Of a stretch of DNA of 64,000 nt, positions 17,087 to 26,739 are shown piece by piece; within the stretch, counting starts at the first letter, position 1; every line of letters begins with the position of its first letter. Source of the DNA: Roseomonas sp. (GTDB lineage Bacteria; Pseudomonadota; Alphaproteobacteria; Acetobacterales; Acetobacteraceae); contig JAPSLO010000006.1 of assembly GCA_031180725.1 (NCBI GenBank), positions 1-64,000 of the forward strand, given 5' to 3'. Under the pieces are notes generated by a model that searched no databases, was not told the DNA's origin, and saw only the letters and a program-made list of their open reading frames with translations. A program made the position numbers and the translations under genes.

Positions 17087-18259
17087 ATGGACTTCGAACT
17101 GACAGAGGACCAGCGCCTCTTCGCCGCCGCGGTGCGCCGCTTCGCGGAGGACCAGCTGAAGCCTGGCGCCCTGGCCCGCGCGCACGAACCCGGCTTCCCC
17201 TTCGATGTGGCGCAGAAGGCCGCCGCACAGGGGCTGCTCGGCATCACCATCCCCGAGGCCAAGGGCGGCCTGGGCGGCACGCTGATGGATGCCGTCATCG
17301 CCATCCAGGAAGTGGCGCTCGCCTGCCCGCGCTCGGCCGATGTGGTCCAGGCCGGCAATTTCGGCCCCATCCGCACCTTCGCGGAATACGCCACCGATGC
17401 GCAGCGTGCCCGCTGGCTGCCAGACCTGCTGGCCGGGCGCAGCGTGATCTCTCTGGGCATGAGCGAGCCCGATGCCGGCTCCGCCGCGACCGAGCTGAAG
17501 ACCACCGCCCGGCCGGACGGTGACCACTATGTGCTGGATGGCAGCAAGGTGTTTGGGACCAACAGCGCCGAGGCCGAGGTCTATCTGGTCTATTGCCGCT
17601 TCGGTCCCGGTATCGGCGGCATCGGATCGGTGCTGGTGGAGCGCGGCACCCCCGGCTTCACCGTCGGCAAGCCCTCCCGCTTCCTGAACGGGGAGGAATG
17701 GTGCGCGCTGTATTTCGAGGGCTGTCGCGTGCCGAAGGAGAACCTTCTGCTCGGCCCCGGCGGCTTCAAGAAGCAGATCTCAGCCTTCAACGCGGAACGC
17801 ATCGGCAATGCGGCGCGGTCGCTGGCGGTTGGGCGCTACGCCTTCGAACGCGCGAAGGAATATGCCGAGACGCGCCGGCAATTCGGCCGCCCGCTCTGCG
17901 AGTTCCAGGGCCTGCAATGGAAATTCGCGGATCTGGCCCTGAAGCTGGAATCCGCGCAGCTCCTGCTCTATCGCGCCGCGGTGCGCGCCGATCGCGGCCT
18001 GCCTTCGGCCTATGACACCACCCTGGCGAAGCTGGCCTGCAACCAGGCGGGCTTCGACGCGGCCAATGAGGCGATCCAGATCATGGGCGGCACCGGCTTC
18101 AGCCAGGAAGCCCTGGTGGAGTACTGCATGCGCCGCTGCCGCGGCTGGATGATCGCCGGCGGCTCCATCGAGATGATGAAGAACCGCCTGGCGGAGGAGG
18201 TCTTCGGGCGCCGCTTCCCGCAGCGCGCCGAAGCCCCCGCCGCGCGCGCGGCGGAATGA
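17087..18259 (+). CDS. Acyl-CoA dehydrogenase family protein
   Basis: 390 residues, the full ACAD length. The FAD/substrate signatures are present: LGMSEPDAGSAATELKT in the middle domain, RRQFGRPLCEFQGLQWKFAD and IQIMGGTGF in the C-terminal helices. At the site of the MCAD catalytic Glu it has IAGGS, so, as in isovaleryl-CoA and long-chain dehydrogenases, the base is probably the Glu in FNAERIGNAA. It oxidises an acyl-CoA at the alpha-beta position and passes electrons to ETF. First gene of a three-gene operon; the stop overlaps the next start by four bases (ATGA). Confidence 0.92.
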   Translation: MDFELTEDQRLFAAAVRRFAEDQLKPGALARAHEPGFPFDVAQKAAAQGLLGITIPEAKGGLGGTLMDAVIAIQEVALACPRSADVVQAGNFGPIRTFAEYATDAQRARWLPDLLAGRSVISLGMSEPDAGSAATELKTTARPDGDHYVLDGSKVFGTNSAEAEVYLVYCRFGPGIGGIGSVLVERGTPGFTVGKPSRFLNGEEWCALYFEGCRVPKENLLLGPGGFKKQISAFNAERIGNAARSLAVGRYAFERAKEYAETRRQFGRPLCEFQGLQWKFADLALKLESAQLLLYRAAVRADRGLPSAYDTTLAKLACNQAGFDAANEAIQIMGGTGFSQEALVEYCMRRCRGWMIAGGSIEMMKNRLAEEVFGRRFPQRAEAPAARAAE

Positions 18260-20361
18260 GGGTGACGGACGCCATGCCCGCCGGGCTGCAACCGCTCCTC
18301 GCGCCGCGCAGCGTCGCCATCGTTGGCGCTTCGGACGACCCATCCAAGACCGCCTCGCGCCCGCTGCGCTATCTGCGCGCCGGCGGCTTCGAGGGCACGA
18401 TCTACCCGGTGGCGCGCCGTGCCACGGTGATGGGCGAACCCGCCTGGCCCAGCCTGCGCGCGCTGCCCGCCCTGCCGGAGCACGCCTTCATCCTGCTGCC
18501 CACGGACCAGGCGATGGAGGCAGTGGCGGAGGCGGTGGAACTCGGCATTCCCGCCGTCACCGTGCTGGCCAGCGGCTTCGGCGAAAGCGGCGCGGAAGGC
18601 GCGGCGCGCGAGGCGCGGCTGAAGGCGCTTTTCCGCGGATCGCGCACACGGCTGCTCGGCCCCAGCAGCCTTGGCTTAGTGAACCTGCACCGTCAGACCG
18701 TGCTGACGGCGAACGCCGCCTTCGCAGAGCCGACGCTGGCGCGCGGTGGCCTTTTCGTCGCCTCGCAGAGCGGCAGCATGATCGGCGCGCTGGCCTCGCG
18801 CGGCACGGCGCGCGGCGTGGGTTTCGCGGCGCTGGTTTCGGTGGGCGGCGAAGCGGATCTGGGCATCGGCGAGGTCTGCGCCGCCGCGCTTGACCTGCCG
18901 GAAGTGGACAGCTTCGCCCTTTTCCTCGAGACGATCCGCGACGCGGACGCCATCCGCGACTTCGCGGTGGAGGCCGCGGCACGTGGCAAGCCGGTGGTCG
19001 CCTACAAGCTCGGCCGGTCGGAAGCCGCGGCGGAACTCGCCGTCTCCCACACTGGCGCGCTGGCCGGCGAGGATGACGTGGTGGATGCCTTCCTGCGGGA
19101 TTGCGGCATCGCACGGGTCCATACGCTGGAAGGACTGCTGGAGGCGCCGGCGCTGCTCCGCCGCCTGCCGATCCGCCCGGCGGGCCAGGGCCGGCCCGCT
19201 GTCGCGGTGGTCACAACTACCGGCGGCGGCGCCGCGATGGTGGTGGATGGCCTCGGCGTGCGCGGCGTGGAGGTGCGCGCGCCGGAAGCCGCCACACGCG
19301 CGCGGCTTGCCGAGGCCGGCATCCAGGTGGAGCCGGGACGCATCCTGGACCTGACATTGGCCGGCACGCGGTATGATGTGATGAAGGGCGCACTGGATGT
19401 GTTGCTGACGGCGCCGGAATACGACCTGGTGGTGGCGGTGGCGGGCTCCTCGGCGCGGTTCCAGCCGGAGCTGGTGGTGCGCCCGGTGCTGGACAGCGCG
19501 GGGCAGGGGAAGCCGCTCGCCTCCTTCCTGGTGCCGGAAGCGCCGAAGACTCTGGCGATGCTGACGGAAGGTGGCGTGCCCTGCTTCCGCACGCCGGAAG
19601 CCTGCGCGGATGCCATCGCCGCCGCCTTCGCGCGCCGCCCGCCACGCCGCCTGGCCGCGCCCGCCGTCACGGCCGATGCGCCGGGCCGTGTGCTGGACGA
19701 GTTGGCCGCCAGCGCCCTGCTGGACCGCCTGGGCGTGCCCTGCGCGCCCGCCATCGCCGTGCCTGTGGCCGAGGCCGGCGCCACCGATCCGCCCTTCGGC
19801 TGGCCCGTGGCGGTAAAGGCCCTGCACCCAGACGTGCCGCACAAGACCGATGCCGGCGGCGTGGTGCTGGGCGTCGCCTCCCGCGCCGCGCTGCGCGACG
19901 CGGCGGCAGGCATCGCGGCTGCCGTCGCGGCGCACCGGCCCGGCGTCGTCGTGGACCGCGTGCTGGTGCAGCCGATGCGGCGCGGGTTGGGCGAGGTGCT
20001 GCTGGGCTATCGGCGCGACCCGCAGGTGGGGCCGGTGGTGCTGCTGGCCGCCGGTGGCATCGCGGCAGAGATCCACCGCGACCGCAGCGTGCGTCCCGCG
20101 CCGGTCGACATCACCACCGCCCAGGAGATGATTGCCGAGGTGCGCGGCCTGCGCCTGCTGGAAGGCTGGCGTGGCCGTCCGCGCGGCGACCTGGCGGCGC
20201 TGGCGGAGGCGCTGGTGCGCTTCTCCCACGCCGCGTCGCTGCAGGATCCGCCGATCCTGGAACTGGAAGCCAACCCGGTGCTGGTCCTGCCGGAAGGGCA
20301 GGGTGTGGTGGCGGTGGACGCGCTGGCCCGCATCGCGGAGGAGGAACCGCGCCATGGATAA
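18256..20361 (+). CDS. NDP-forming acyl-CoA synthetase (acetate--CoA ligase family)
   Basis: 701 residues. Residues about 8-130 are the CoA-binding Rossmann domain (RSVAIVGASDDPSKTASRPL), followed by two succinyl-CoA-ligase-like domains with the phospho-His in ELAVSHTGALAGEDD (near residue 262), and a C-terminal ATP-grasp domain from about residue 480 (PVAVKALHPDVPHKTDAGGV). This is a single-chain fused version of the alpha and beta subunits. It would activate an organic acid to its CoA thioester, or the reverse, to feed the acyl-CoA dehydrogenase. Its stop overlaps the start of the MmgE/PrpD gene by eight bases. Confidence 0.9.
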   Translation: MRVTDAMPAGLQPLLAPRSVAIVGASDDPSKTASRPLRYLRAGGFEGTIYPVARRATVMGEPAWPSLRALPALPEHAFILLPTDQAMEAVAEAVELGIPAVTVLASGFGESGAEGAAREARLKALFRGSRTRLLGPSSLGLVNLHRQTVLTANAAFAEPTLARGGLFVASQSGSMIGALASRGTARGVGFAALVSVGGEADLGIGEVCAAALDLPEVDSFALFLETIRDADAIRDFAVEAAARGKPVVAYKLGRSEAAAELAVSHTGALAGEDDVVDAFLRDCGIARVHTLEGLLEAPALLRRLPIRPAGQGRPAVAVVTTTGGGAAMVVDGLGVRGVEVRAPEAATRARLAEAGIQVEPGRILDLTLAGTRYDVMKGALDVLLTAPEYDLVVAVAGSSARFQPELVVRPVLDSAGQGKPLASFLVPEAPKTLAMLTEGGVPCFRTPEACADAIAAAFARRPPRRLAAPAVTADAPGRVLDELAASALLDRLGVPCAPAIAVPVAEAGATDPPFGWPVAVKALHPDVPHKTDAGGVVLGVASRAALRDAAAGIAAAVAAHRPGVVVDRVLVQPMRRGLGEVLLGYRRDPQVGPVVLLAAGGIAAEIHRDRSVRPAPVDITTAQEMIAEVRGLRLLEGWRGRPRGDLAALAEALVRFSHAASLQDPPILELEANPVLVLPEGQGVVAVDALARIAEEEPRHG

Positions 20362-21697
20362 CCCACTGCTGATCCTGGCCGAGCACGCCGCATCCTGGCG
20401 CGGCCGTCCCCTGCCGTTGGATCTCGCGCATCATGCGCGTCGGGCGCTGGTGGATTGGTTCGCCGCGCTGCTGCCAGGCTGCAAGCAGCCGCCCGTGACG
20501 CTGCTGGCCGCAGCCCTGGCGGAGGAAGCCGGCAGTGGCCAAGCGATCTGCTATGTGGATGGCCAGAAGGGGCCGTTGCGCCGCGCTGCGCTGCTGAACG
20601 CCGCCGCCAGCCATGTGGTTGAATTCGACGACATCCACCGGGATTCCGGCTACCACCCCGGCTCCCCGGTAGTGGGCGCGGCACTGGCTGCGGCGCAGGC
20701 GCAGGGGTGCAGCCTGGACGATCTGCTGCGCGCCCTGGTCGCCGGCTATGAGGTGAGTTGCCGCATCGGCCTGGCAGTGCAGCCCTCGCATTACCGCTAC
20801 TGGCACACCACCGGCACGGTCGGCACCTTCGGCGCCGCCGCCGCAGTGGCGCTGCTGCTAGGCTGCGATGCCGGGCGCATGGCGCATGCGCTGGCCACCG
20901 CCGGCACCTTCGCCTCCGGCCTGCAGCAGGCTTTCCGGGGCGATGGCATGAGCAAGCCCTTGCATCCCGGCCATGCCGCGGAGGCCGGCGCCTTGGCCGC
21001 GATGGCCGCCGCCGCCGGAGTAACCGGCGCGCTGGATGTGCTGCACGGCCCGGTCGGCTTTGCCGCCGCCACCAGCGAGGACACGGGCAAATGGGATCGC
21101 GCGCTGGCCGGGCTCGGAGAGGACCACGCCATTGCCAGCATGACCTTCAAGAATCATGGCTGCTGCGGCCACATCTTCGCCGGCCTCGACGCCCTGGACA
21201 CGCTGCGCGCGCAGCACGGCTTCGGCTGGCAGGATGTGGAGGCGATCCATCTCGGCGGTTACGGTCCCACCAAGACCGTGTGCGACCGGCCGGAGGTGCG
21301 CACCGCGCAGGAAGCCCGCTTCTCCGCCCAATATTGCCTTGGCGCGCTGCTGGTACTGGGCGGCGTGCGGCTGGCGGCCTTCGAGCCTGCCGCGCTGGAG
21401 GATCCGCGCATCCGCCAGGTGATGGCCCGGGTCACGGTCTCCCTCGCGCCGGATCTGGCGGAGGCCTATCCGGGCCGCCGGGCGGCCCATCTCTCCGTGC
21501 GGCTGCGCGACGGGCGGCTGCTGGAACATTATCAGCCGACACGCAAGGGCGACCCTGACGCGCCGCTCTCGGACGAGGACCTTTCGGCCAAGTTCCGCGA
21601 ACTGGCAGCCCCGGTCATCGGCGGCAATGCGGCAGAGTATCTGCTGGCGGCGCTCTGGCATGGCGACACGCTGCCGGGCGTGGTGCCGCTGCGTTAG
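20354..21697 (+). CDS. MmgE/PrpD family protein
   Basis: 447 residues from ATG 20354, preceded by GAGGAA. Landmarks of the 2-methylcitrate dehydratase/cis-aconitate decarboxylase superfamily are ASHVVEFDDIHRDSGYHPGS near residue 85-105, and MTFKNHGCCGHIFAGLDAL around residue 257. These enzymes dehydrate or decarboxylate small tricarboxylates or related acids. Together with the CoA ligase and acyl-CoA dehydrogenase upstream it suggests a pathway for a branched or dicarboxylic acid. The long upstream open frame overlaps the synthetase and was rejected. Confidence 0.9.
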   Translation: MDNPLLILAEHAASWRGRPLPLDLAHHARRALVDWFAALLPGCKQPPVTLLAAALAEEAGSGQAICYVDGQKGPLRRAALLNAAASHVVEFDDIHRDSGYHPGSPVVGAALAAAQAQGCSLDDLLRALVAGYEVSCRIGLAVQPSHYRYWHTTGTVGTFGAAAAVALLLGCDAGRMAHALATAGTFASGLQQAFRGDGMSKPLHPGHAAEAGALAAMAAAAGVTGALDVLHGPVGFAAATSEDTGKWDRALAGLGEDHAIASMTFKNHGCCGHIFAGLDALDTLRAQHGFGWQDVEAIHLGGYGPTKTVCDRPEVRTAQEARFSAQYCLGALLVLGGVRLAAFEPAALEDPRIRQVMARVTVSLAPDLAEAYPGRRAAHLSVRLRDGRLLEHYQPTRKGDPDAPLSDEDLSAKFRELAAPVIGGNAAEYLLAALWHGDTLPGVVPLR

Positions 21698-21701
21698 GAT
21701 C

Positions 21702-21724
21702 CAGACCGACCGTCTTCCGGTCTG
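21702..21724 (+). terminator. Hairpin after the MmgE/PrpD gene
   Basis: CAGACCG and CGGTCTG arms around a nine-base loop, directly after the stop. There is no U-tract, so it is at best a weak terminator. Confidence 0.35.
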
Positions 21725-21842
21725 AACCCTGAGCGCTCACCTTCGCGCGCCGCGCGGGCCGGCGTCTTGCCGGGCACCGCGACGTCGCGCCAAGCTTCCC
21801 CTGGGCTGCCGTACGAAGGCAGCGGCCAGGAGGAATTCGCCC

Positions 21843-23120
21843 ATGCTCATCACCCGCCGTGCGGCGCTGGCCGCGGCCGGGGCACTGCTGGCGCGGCCGT
21901 CTCTCCCCCAGGCGGCGGACCGGCTGGGTCTGATCGGCCATTCGGTGCATCGCACCGCGGTTTCTACCGGCCCGGGCGGCGACATCCTGGGCGAGTTGGC
22001 CGGGCCGGCCGGTTGGCGGGTGGACTGGCTGACCTTCGGCGTGCCCGAGATCCACGACCGGCTGTTCCGCGAGGCGAGCCTTCAGCAGGGCGCCATCGAT
22101 CTCGCTTTCCTGCTGAACCGCTATGTCGCGCCACGTGTGGCGGACCTGTTCCTGCCGTTGGACGGGCCGGATGGCGTGCTGGAGGGGCTGGTCGTCGAGG
22201 AGATTCCGCCGGGCATGCGCCAGCCCTTCACCTTCGGCGGGCGCCTCTATGGCTTGCCCTTCCGGCAGGCGACCTCCGGCCTTTTCCTGAACGAGGCGCT
22301 GCTGGCCGAGAAAAGTCTTTCCACCAGCCCGCCACGCAGCCCGGAGGCACTGGTCGAGGCCGTACGCGCCGCCACTTTCCGCCGCTCCGACGGGCTGGCA
22401 GTGAACGGCCTGGTGCTGGACGGGCCGGGGCCGTCGCAGATGATCGACCTGGCACGCATGTGGGATGGTGACTTCATCAGCCCGGATCTGGCGCTGAAGG
22501 TCGAGGAGCCCGCGATGCTGCGCGCGCTGGAGATGCTGCGCGGGCTATTCGCGGATGGCGTGCTGCCCCGCATCTTCCCGCGCTTTTCGACCGAGCAGGT
22601 GACGACGGCCATGCAGCAGGGCCGCGCGGCTTTCGCCATTTCCCCCATCTCGCGCCACGCCGCGCTGAACAATCCGGCCGCCAGCCGCTATCCCGGACGC
22701 ATCGCGGTGGCAACGGTGCCCTCGGCGCCCGAGATCGCGGCGCGGATGCCGGTGGCGCCGGTGAAGAGCGAAGTCTGGTCGCTGGCGATCCCACGCAACG
22801 CCCGCAACCGCGACGGCGCGATCCGCGCGCTGCGCCATATTGGCAGCGCGGAGGCTTCGCTGCGCGCCGCGCTGAACGGCAATGGCCCCGTGCGGCCTTC
22901 CACGCTGAACGACCCGCGCTACAGCACGGTGGTGCCCTGGGCCGCGGTGGAGGCCGCGGCGCTGCGGGATGCGCGCGTGCCCCTGCCGGGCTTCGAGAAC
23001 GCCGCGCGGGCGGAGGACGTCTTCCGCGAGGAGGTGGAGGGTATGCTGGTGCGCAACACGCCGGCGCAGGAGACCGCCGCAACCATCGCCCGGCGCGTGC
23101 GACCGCTGCTGCCAGGGTGA
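21843..23120 (+). CDS. Extracellular solute-binding protein, ABC family 1
   Basis: 425 residues with a Tat-like signal peptide (MLITRRAALAAAGALLARPS). The mature protein has the sugar-type binding-protein pattern, for example the hinge segment FGGRLYGLPFRQATSGLFLNEALL and the later MQQGRAAFAISPISRHAALN. Such proteins deliver a sugar or oligosaccharide to an ABC importer, but no permease or ATPase gene is next to it, so it is an orphan here. A strong AGGAGGA lies eight bases before the ATG. Confidence 0.85.
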   Translation: MLITRRAALAAAGALLARPSLPQAADRLGLIGHSVHRTAVSTGPGGDILGELAGPAGWRVDWLTFGVPEIHDRLFREASLQQGAIDLAFLLNRYVAPRVADLFLPLDGPDGVLEGLVVEEIPPGMRQPFTFGGRLYGLPFRQATSGLFLNEALLAEKSLSTSPPRSPEALVEAVRAATFRRSDGLAVNGLVLDGPGPSQMIDLARMWDGDFISPDLALKVEEPAMLRALEMLRGLFADGVLPRIFPRFSTEQVTTAMQQGRAAFAISPISRHAALNNPAASRYPGRIAVATVPSAPEIAARMPVAPVKSEVWSLAIPRNARNRDGAIRALRHIGSAEASLRAALNGNGPVRPSTLNDPRYSTVVPWAAVEAAALRDARVPLPGFENAARAEDVFREEVEGMLVRNTPAQETAATIARRVRPLLPG

Positions 23121-23297
23121 TCCTCAGGAGGCTTCGCCCCCCGCCAGGCGGCAGTGGCCTCCTGGACCTCACAAGGGGGCGGATGGAAAGGGCAGGCGCT
23201 TCTGTCAGGCTATGCGGCGTTCGTGCCTTTACCCTCTCCGCCAAGCCGATGGCGGGGGGCTAGGGGGGCAGAGCCCCGGAAATCCGCGGAGGCGGCA

Positions 23298-24065
23298 TCA
23301 GGCCATGTACAACCCGCCATTCACGTCCAGCGACACGCCGGTGAGGTATGCCGCCTGATCGGAGGCCAGGAAGACCACGGCATTCGCGATGTCCTCTGCC
23401 GTGCCGGTGCGTCCCAGCGGGATCTGTTCAAGCGCGCTGGCCCGCACTTCGGCCGGCGCGGCGGTGTGTTTCGTGCCCCAATCGACCCAGCCCGGGCAGA
23501 CTGCGTTCACCGTGATGCCGAAGCCGCCCACTTCTCGCGCCAGGCCGCGCACATAACCGATCAGTGCCGCCTTCGCCCCCGCATAGGTGGGGGAGGGCGA
23601 CATGAAGGCCTTGCCGGACCGGCCGACGATGCTGCTGATGGCGATGATCCGCCCGCTACGCGCGGCGCGCATGGCCGGCAGCGCGGCGCGGGTCAGCGCG
23701 ACAAAGCCCTTCACGTTGATGTCGAAGACGCGGCGGTATTCCTCATCCGTGATCTCATGCATCGGCACGCGCGTGCCGGCGCCGGCATTGCTGACGACAA
23801 TGTCGAGCCGCCCAAAGCTCTCCTGCGTGCGCCGCACCATCTCCGTCACCGCAGCGCTGTCGGCGACATCGGCCTGCAGCACCAGGGCGCGCCGGCCTTC
23901 CGCCCGCACCGCCGCGGCGACGACTTCCGCGGCGGCGGCATCGGCGCGGTAGTTCACCGCCACGTCGCAGCCCGCGCGCGCCAGGGCGATGGCGCTGGCC
24001 GCGCCGATCCCGCGCGAGCCCGCGGTGACAATGGCGGCCCGGCCGCCGAGGTCGAGGGTGAACAT
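23298..24065 (-). CDS. Short-chain dehydrogenase/reductase, FabG-like
   Basis: 255 residues from ATG 24065 (GGCGGAG upstream). The NAD(P)-binding TAGSRGIGAASA, VVSNAGAG, the catalytic Ser in IAISSIVGRSG and Tyr/Lys in TYAGAKAAL, and the closing LASDQAAYLTGVSLDVNGG are all present. FabG-like members reduce 3-oxoacyl groups or oxidise secondary alcohols. It stands alone between the orphan binding protein and the glnA terminator. Confidence 0.88.
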   Translation of the reverse strand: MFTLDLGGRAAIVTAGSRGIGAASAIALARAGCDVAVNYRADAAAAEVVAAAVRAEGRRALVLQADVADSAAVTEMVRRTQESFGRLDIVVSNAGAGTRVPMHEITDEEYRRVFDINVKGFVALTRAALPAMRAARSGRIIAISSIVGRSGKAFMSPSPTYAGAKAALIGYVRGLAREVGGFGITVNAVCPGWVDWGTKHTAAPAEVRASALEQIPLGRTGTAEDIANAVVFLASDQAAYLTGVSLDVNGGLYMA

Positions 24066-24173
24066 GCGCAACGCTCCGCCCGGATGTCGGCCGCCTGCCA
24101 ATGCGGCTCGGGCGGACCTTTTCGGCGAGCAAAGCAGCATCGCCGTCGCGGCTCAACCTGGACCGGCGCGCAC

Positions 24174-24209
24174 AAAAAAAGCCGGACCGCGTCGGTGACG
24201 CGATCCGGC
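24174..24209 (-). terminator. Rho-independent terminator of glnA
   Basis: On the minus strand a GC-rich stem (GCCGGA and TCCGGC outer arms, GCGTC/GACGC inner arms, 29 bases in all) is followed directly by seven T. It lies 85 bases after the glnA stop and is the clearest intrinsic terminator of the window. Confidence 0.9.
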
Positions 24210-24293
24210 CGAAGTTCCGCCGAGCCTACCGCCCCACGCCGGGATCCGGCACGAAGGCGGCAGGAAGCGGAGCCGATCTGAGCGGTTTGCTGC

Positions 24294-25733
24294 TCAGACG
24301 GAGTAGTACATCTCGAACTCGACCGGGTGCGGAGTGTGCTCGAAGCGGTACACCTCGCTCCACTTCAGCTCGATGTAGGATTCGATCTGGTCCTTCGTGA
24401 AGACGTCGCCGGCCAGCAGGAAGTCGTGGTCGGCGGCGAGCGACTGCAGCGCCTCGCGCAGGCTGCCGCAAACCGTCGGGATGCCCTTCAGCTCCTCCGG
24501 CGGCAGGTCATACAGGTCCTTGTCCATGGCATCGCCCGGATGGATCTTGTTCCGGATGCCGTCCAGGCCGGCCATCAGCATGGCAGCAAAGGCCAGGTAA
24601 GGGTTCGCACCCGGATCCGGGAAGCGCACTTCCACGCGCTTCGCCTTCGGATTCGTCGCGTAGGGGATGCGGCAGGAGGCGGAGCGGTTGCGGGCGGAGT
24701 AGGCCAGCAGCACCGGCGCCTCGAAGCCCGGAATCAGTCGCTTGTAGGAGTTGGTGGTCGGGTTGGTGAAGGCATTCAGCGCCTTCGCGTGCTTGATGAT
24801 GCCGCCGATGTAGTACAGCGCCGTCTCGGACAGGTCGGCATAGCCGTTGCCCGCGAAGACCGGCTTGCCCTGCTTCCAGATGGACTGGTGCACATGCATG
24901 CCGCTGCCGTTGTCGCCATAGATGGGCTTCGGCATGAAGGTCGCGGACTTGCCGTAGCTGTGGGCCACGTTGTGGATGCAGTACTTGTAGATTTGCATGT
25001 GATCGGCCATGCGCACCAGGGTGCCGAACTTCATGCCGAGTTCGTGCTGCGACTGCGCCACCTCGTGGTGGTGCTTCTCGATCACGACGCCCATCTCACC
25101 CATGGTGGAGAGCATCTCCGCGCGCAGATCCTGCTCGCTGTCCACCGGCGGCACCGGGAAGTAGCCGCCCTTCACGCCCGGGCGGTGACCCATGTTCCCT
25201 TCCGGATAGTCCTTCAGGGAGGCCTGCGGGCCCTCGATGCTGTCGAGCTGATAGATGCCGTAGTTGCCGCCCGTGCCGAACTTCACGTTGTCGAACACGA
25301 AAAACTCGGCCTCAGGGCCGAAGAAGGCGGTGTCGCCGATGCCCGTGCTCTTCAGATAGGCCTCGGCGCGCTTCGCGGTGGAACGCGGGTCGCGCGAATA
25401 CATCTGGCCCGTGGAGGGCTCGATGATGTCGCAGAACAGGATCATCTGCGGCTTGGCCGAGAACGGATCCATGCAGGCCGTCTCGGGATCCGGCATCAGG
25501 ATCATGTCGGACTCGTTGATCGCCTTCCAGCCGGCGATCGAGGAGCCATCGAACATGATGCCTTCCTCGAAGATCTCGGGCTCGATCGTCGAGACATGCT
25601 GCGCGGTGTGCTGCCACTTGCCGCGCGGGTCGGTGAAGCGGAAGTCAACGTATTCGACGCTGTGCTCCTTGATCATTTCCATGACCTTGGAGACCGCGGC
25701 ATTGCCGCCGCCCGTTGCGGGCTTCTTCGCCAT
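24294..25733 (-). CDS. glnA: Type I glutamine synthetase
   Basis: 479 residues from the ATG at 25733. It joins ammonia to glutamate using ATP in the cytoplasm. The N-terminal beta-grasp domain ([17 protein letters not shown]) holds the Asp-50 loop, and the catalytic domain contains the metal-site segments [25 protein letters not shown] and [17 protein letters not shown]. The adenylylation site [10 protein letters not shown] near residue 400 is intact, so it is of the GlnE-regulated beta subtype. It is downstream of glnB with 191 bases between them, the usual alphaproteobacterial order; a hairpin in the gap may lower or separate the two expression levels. Confidence 0.97.
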   Translation of the reverse strand: MAKKPATGGGNAAVSKVMEMIKEHSVEYVDFRFTDPRGKWQHTAQHVSTIEPEIFEEGIMFDGSSIAGWKAINESDMILMPDPETACMDPFSAKPQMILFCDIIEPSTGQMYSRDPRSTAKRAEAYLKSTGIGDTAFFGPEAEFFVFDNVKFGTGGNYGIYQLDSIEGPQASLKDYPEGNMGHRPGVKGGYFPVPPVDSEQDLRAEMLSTMGEMGVVIEKHHHEVAQSQHELGMKFGTLVRMADHMQIYKYCIHNVAHSYGKSATFMPKPIYGDNGSGMHVHQSIWKQGKPVFAGNGYADLSETALYYIGGIIKHAKALNAFTNPTTNSYKRLIPGFEAPVLLAYSARNRSASCRIPYATNPKAKRVEVRFPDPGANPYLAFAAMLMAGLDGIRNKIHPGDAMDKDLYDLPPEELKGIPTVCGSLREALQSLAADHDFLLAGDVFTKDQIESYIELKWSEVYRFEHTPHPVEFEMYYSV

Positions 25734-25881
25734 CGTGTGAGGTCCTGTTCCCCTGCGTGTCCCGGTCCCAGTGCGTCGCGCGGCGGACACCGGTCTCCGT
25801 CGCGCGCCCATCACGCCGTCGCCTCCGTCGCGGGATCCATCTCCTGGATCCTGCCCCCCGGGGCGCCCCCGGCGATCCGGA

Positions 25882-25907
25882 AGCCCGCGCAGTACGCCGC
25901 GCGGGCT
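25882..25907 (-). terminator. Hairpin between glnB and glnA
   Basis: Perfect nine-base arms (AGCCCGCGC and GCGCGGGCT) around an eight-base loop, 17 bases after the glnB stop. No T-run follows on the minus strand, so it could be a partial terminator or an RNA-processing hairpin that sets the glnB:glnA ratio. Confidence 0.5.
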
Positions 25908-25924
25908 GTGTTCCTACGCCCCCG

Positions 25925-26424
<500 letters not shown>

Positions 26425-26475
26425 GCCCGGCAACGGCGGGCGCCCGGGATTCTCGCCCCGGCATCAACGGAATCG

Positions 26476-26481
26476 ATTATA
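26476..26481 (-). promoter_or_regulatory. Candidate sigma-70 -10 box upstream of glnB
   Basis: A perfect TATAAT on the minus strand, followed by CG, in an AT-rich patch. The best -35 with a 17-base spacer (CATAAT) is poor, so it may need an activator. It would start transcription near 26469. Confidence 0.4.
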
Positions 26482-26482
26482 G

Positions 26483-26501
26483 AATGGGCAAATTGCCCAT
26501 T
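26483..26501. promoter_or_regulatory. Perfect 19-base palindrome in the glnB upstream region
   Basis: AATGGGCAA-A-TTGCCCATT, nine-base arms with a one-base centre. It abuts the TATAAT box, filling the spacer between -35 and -10, which is a repressor-like position, and lies about 94 bases upstream of the predicted sigma-54 start, which is an enhancer-like position. It does not resemble the TGCACYA/TGGTGCA type of NtrC site known to me. Confidence 0.5.
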
Positions 26502-26739
26502 ATGTGATCTCAATCCAAGCGAGTGCCGGCTGAGCCCGTGATCGGCCGGTGGTCGGGGAGCGAAGGGCCGGCCGGGTTTGTCATGCGCGCGGCTGGCGCC
26601 GGGGCGGCATGCGGTCCCGGCCGGGCCGCGCTGATTGCATCGCCCCGGCGGAAGCACCATAAACCACGGCTCGTCGCGGCCTTTGCGAAGCCGTGGCCGA
26701 GCAAGAAATGAACGCCATCCGATAGGGAAGGGCCAGGAC

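Noticed and set aside
23121-23297. Inverted AGGAGGC/GCCTCCT arms after the orphan binding protein
   Set aside because: The loop is 24 bases and the arms short, so a terminator is not supported.
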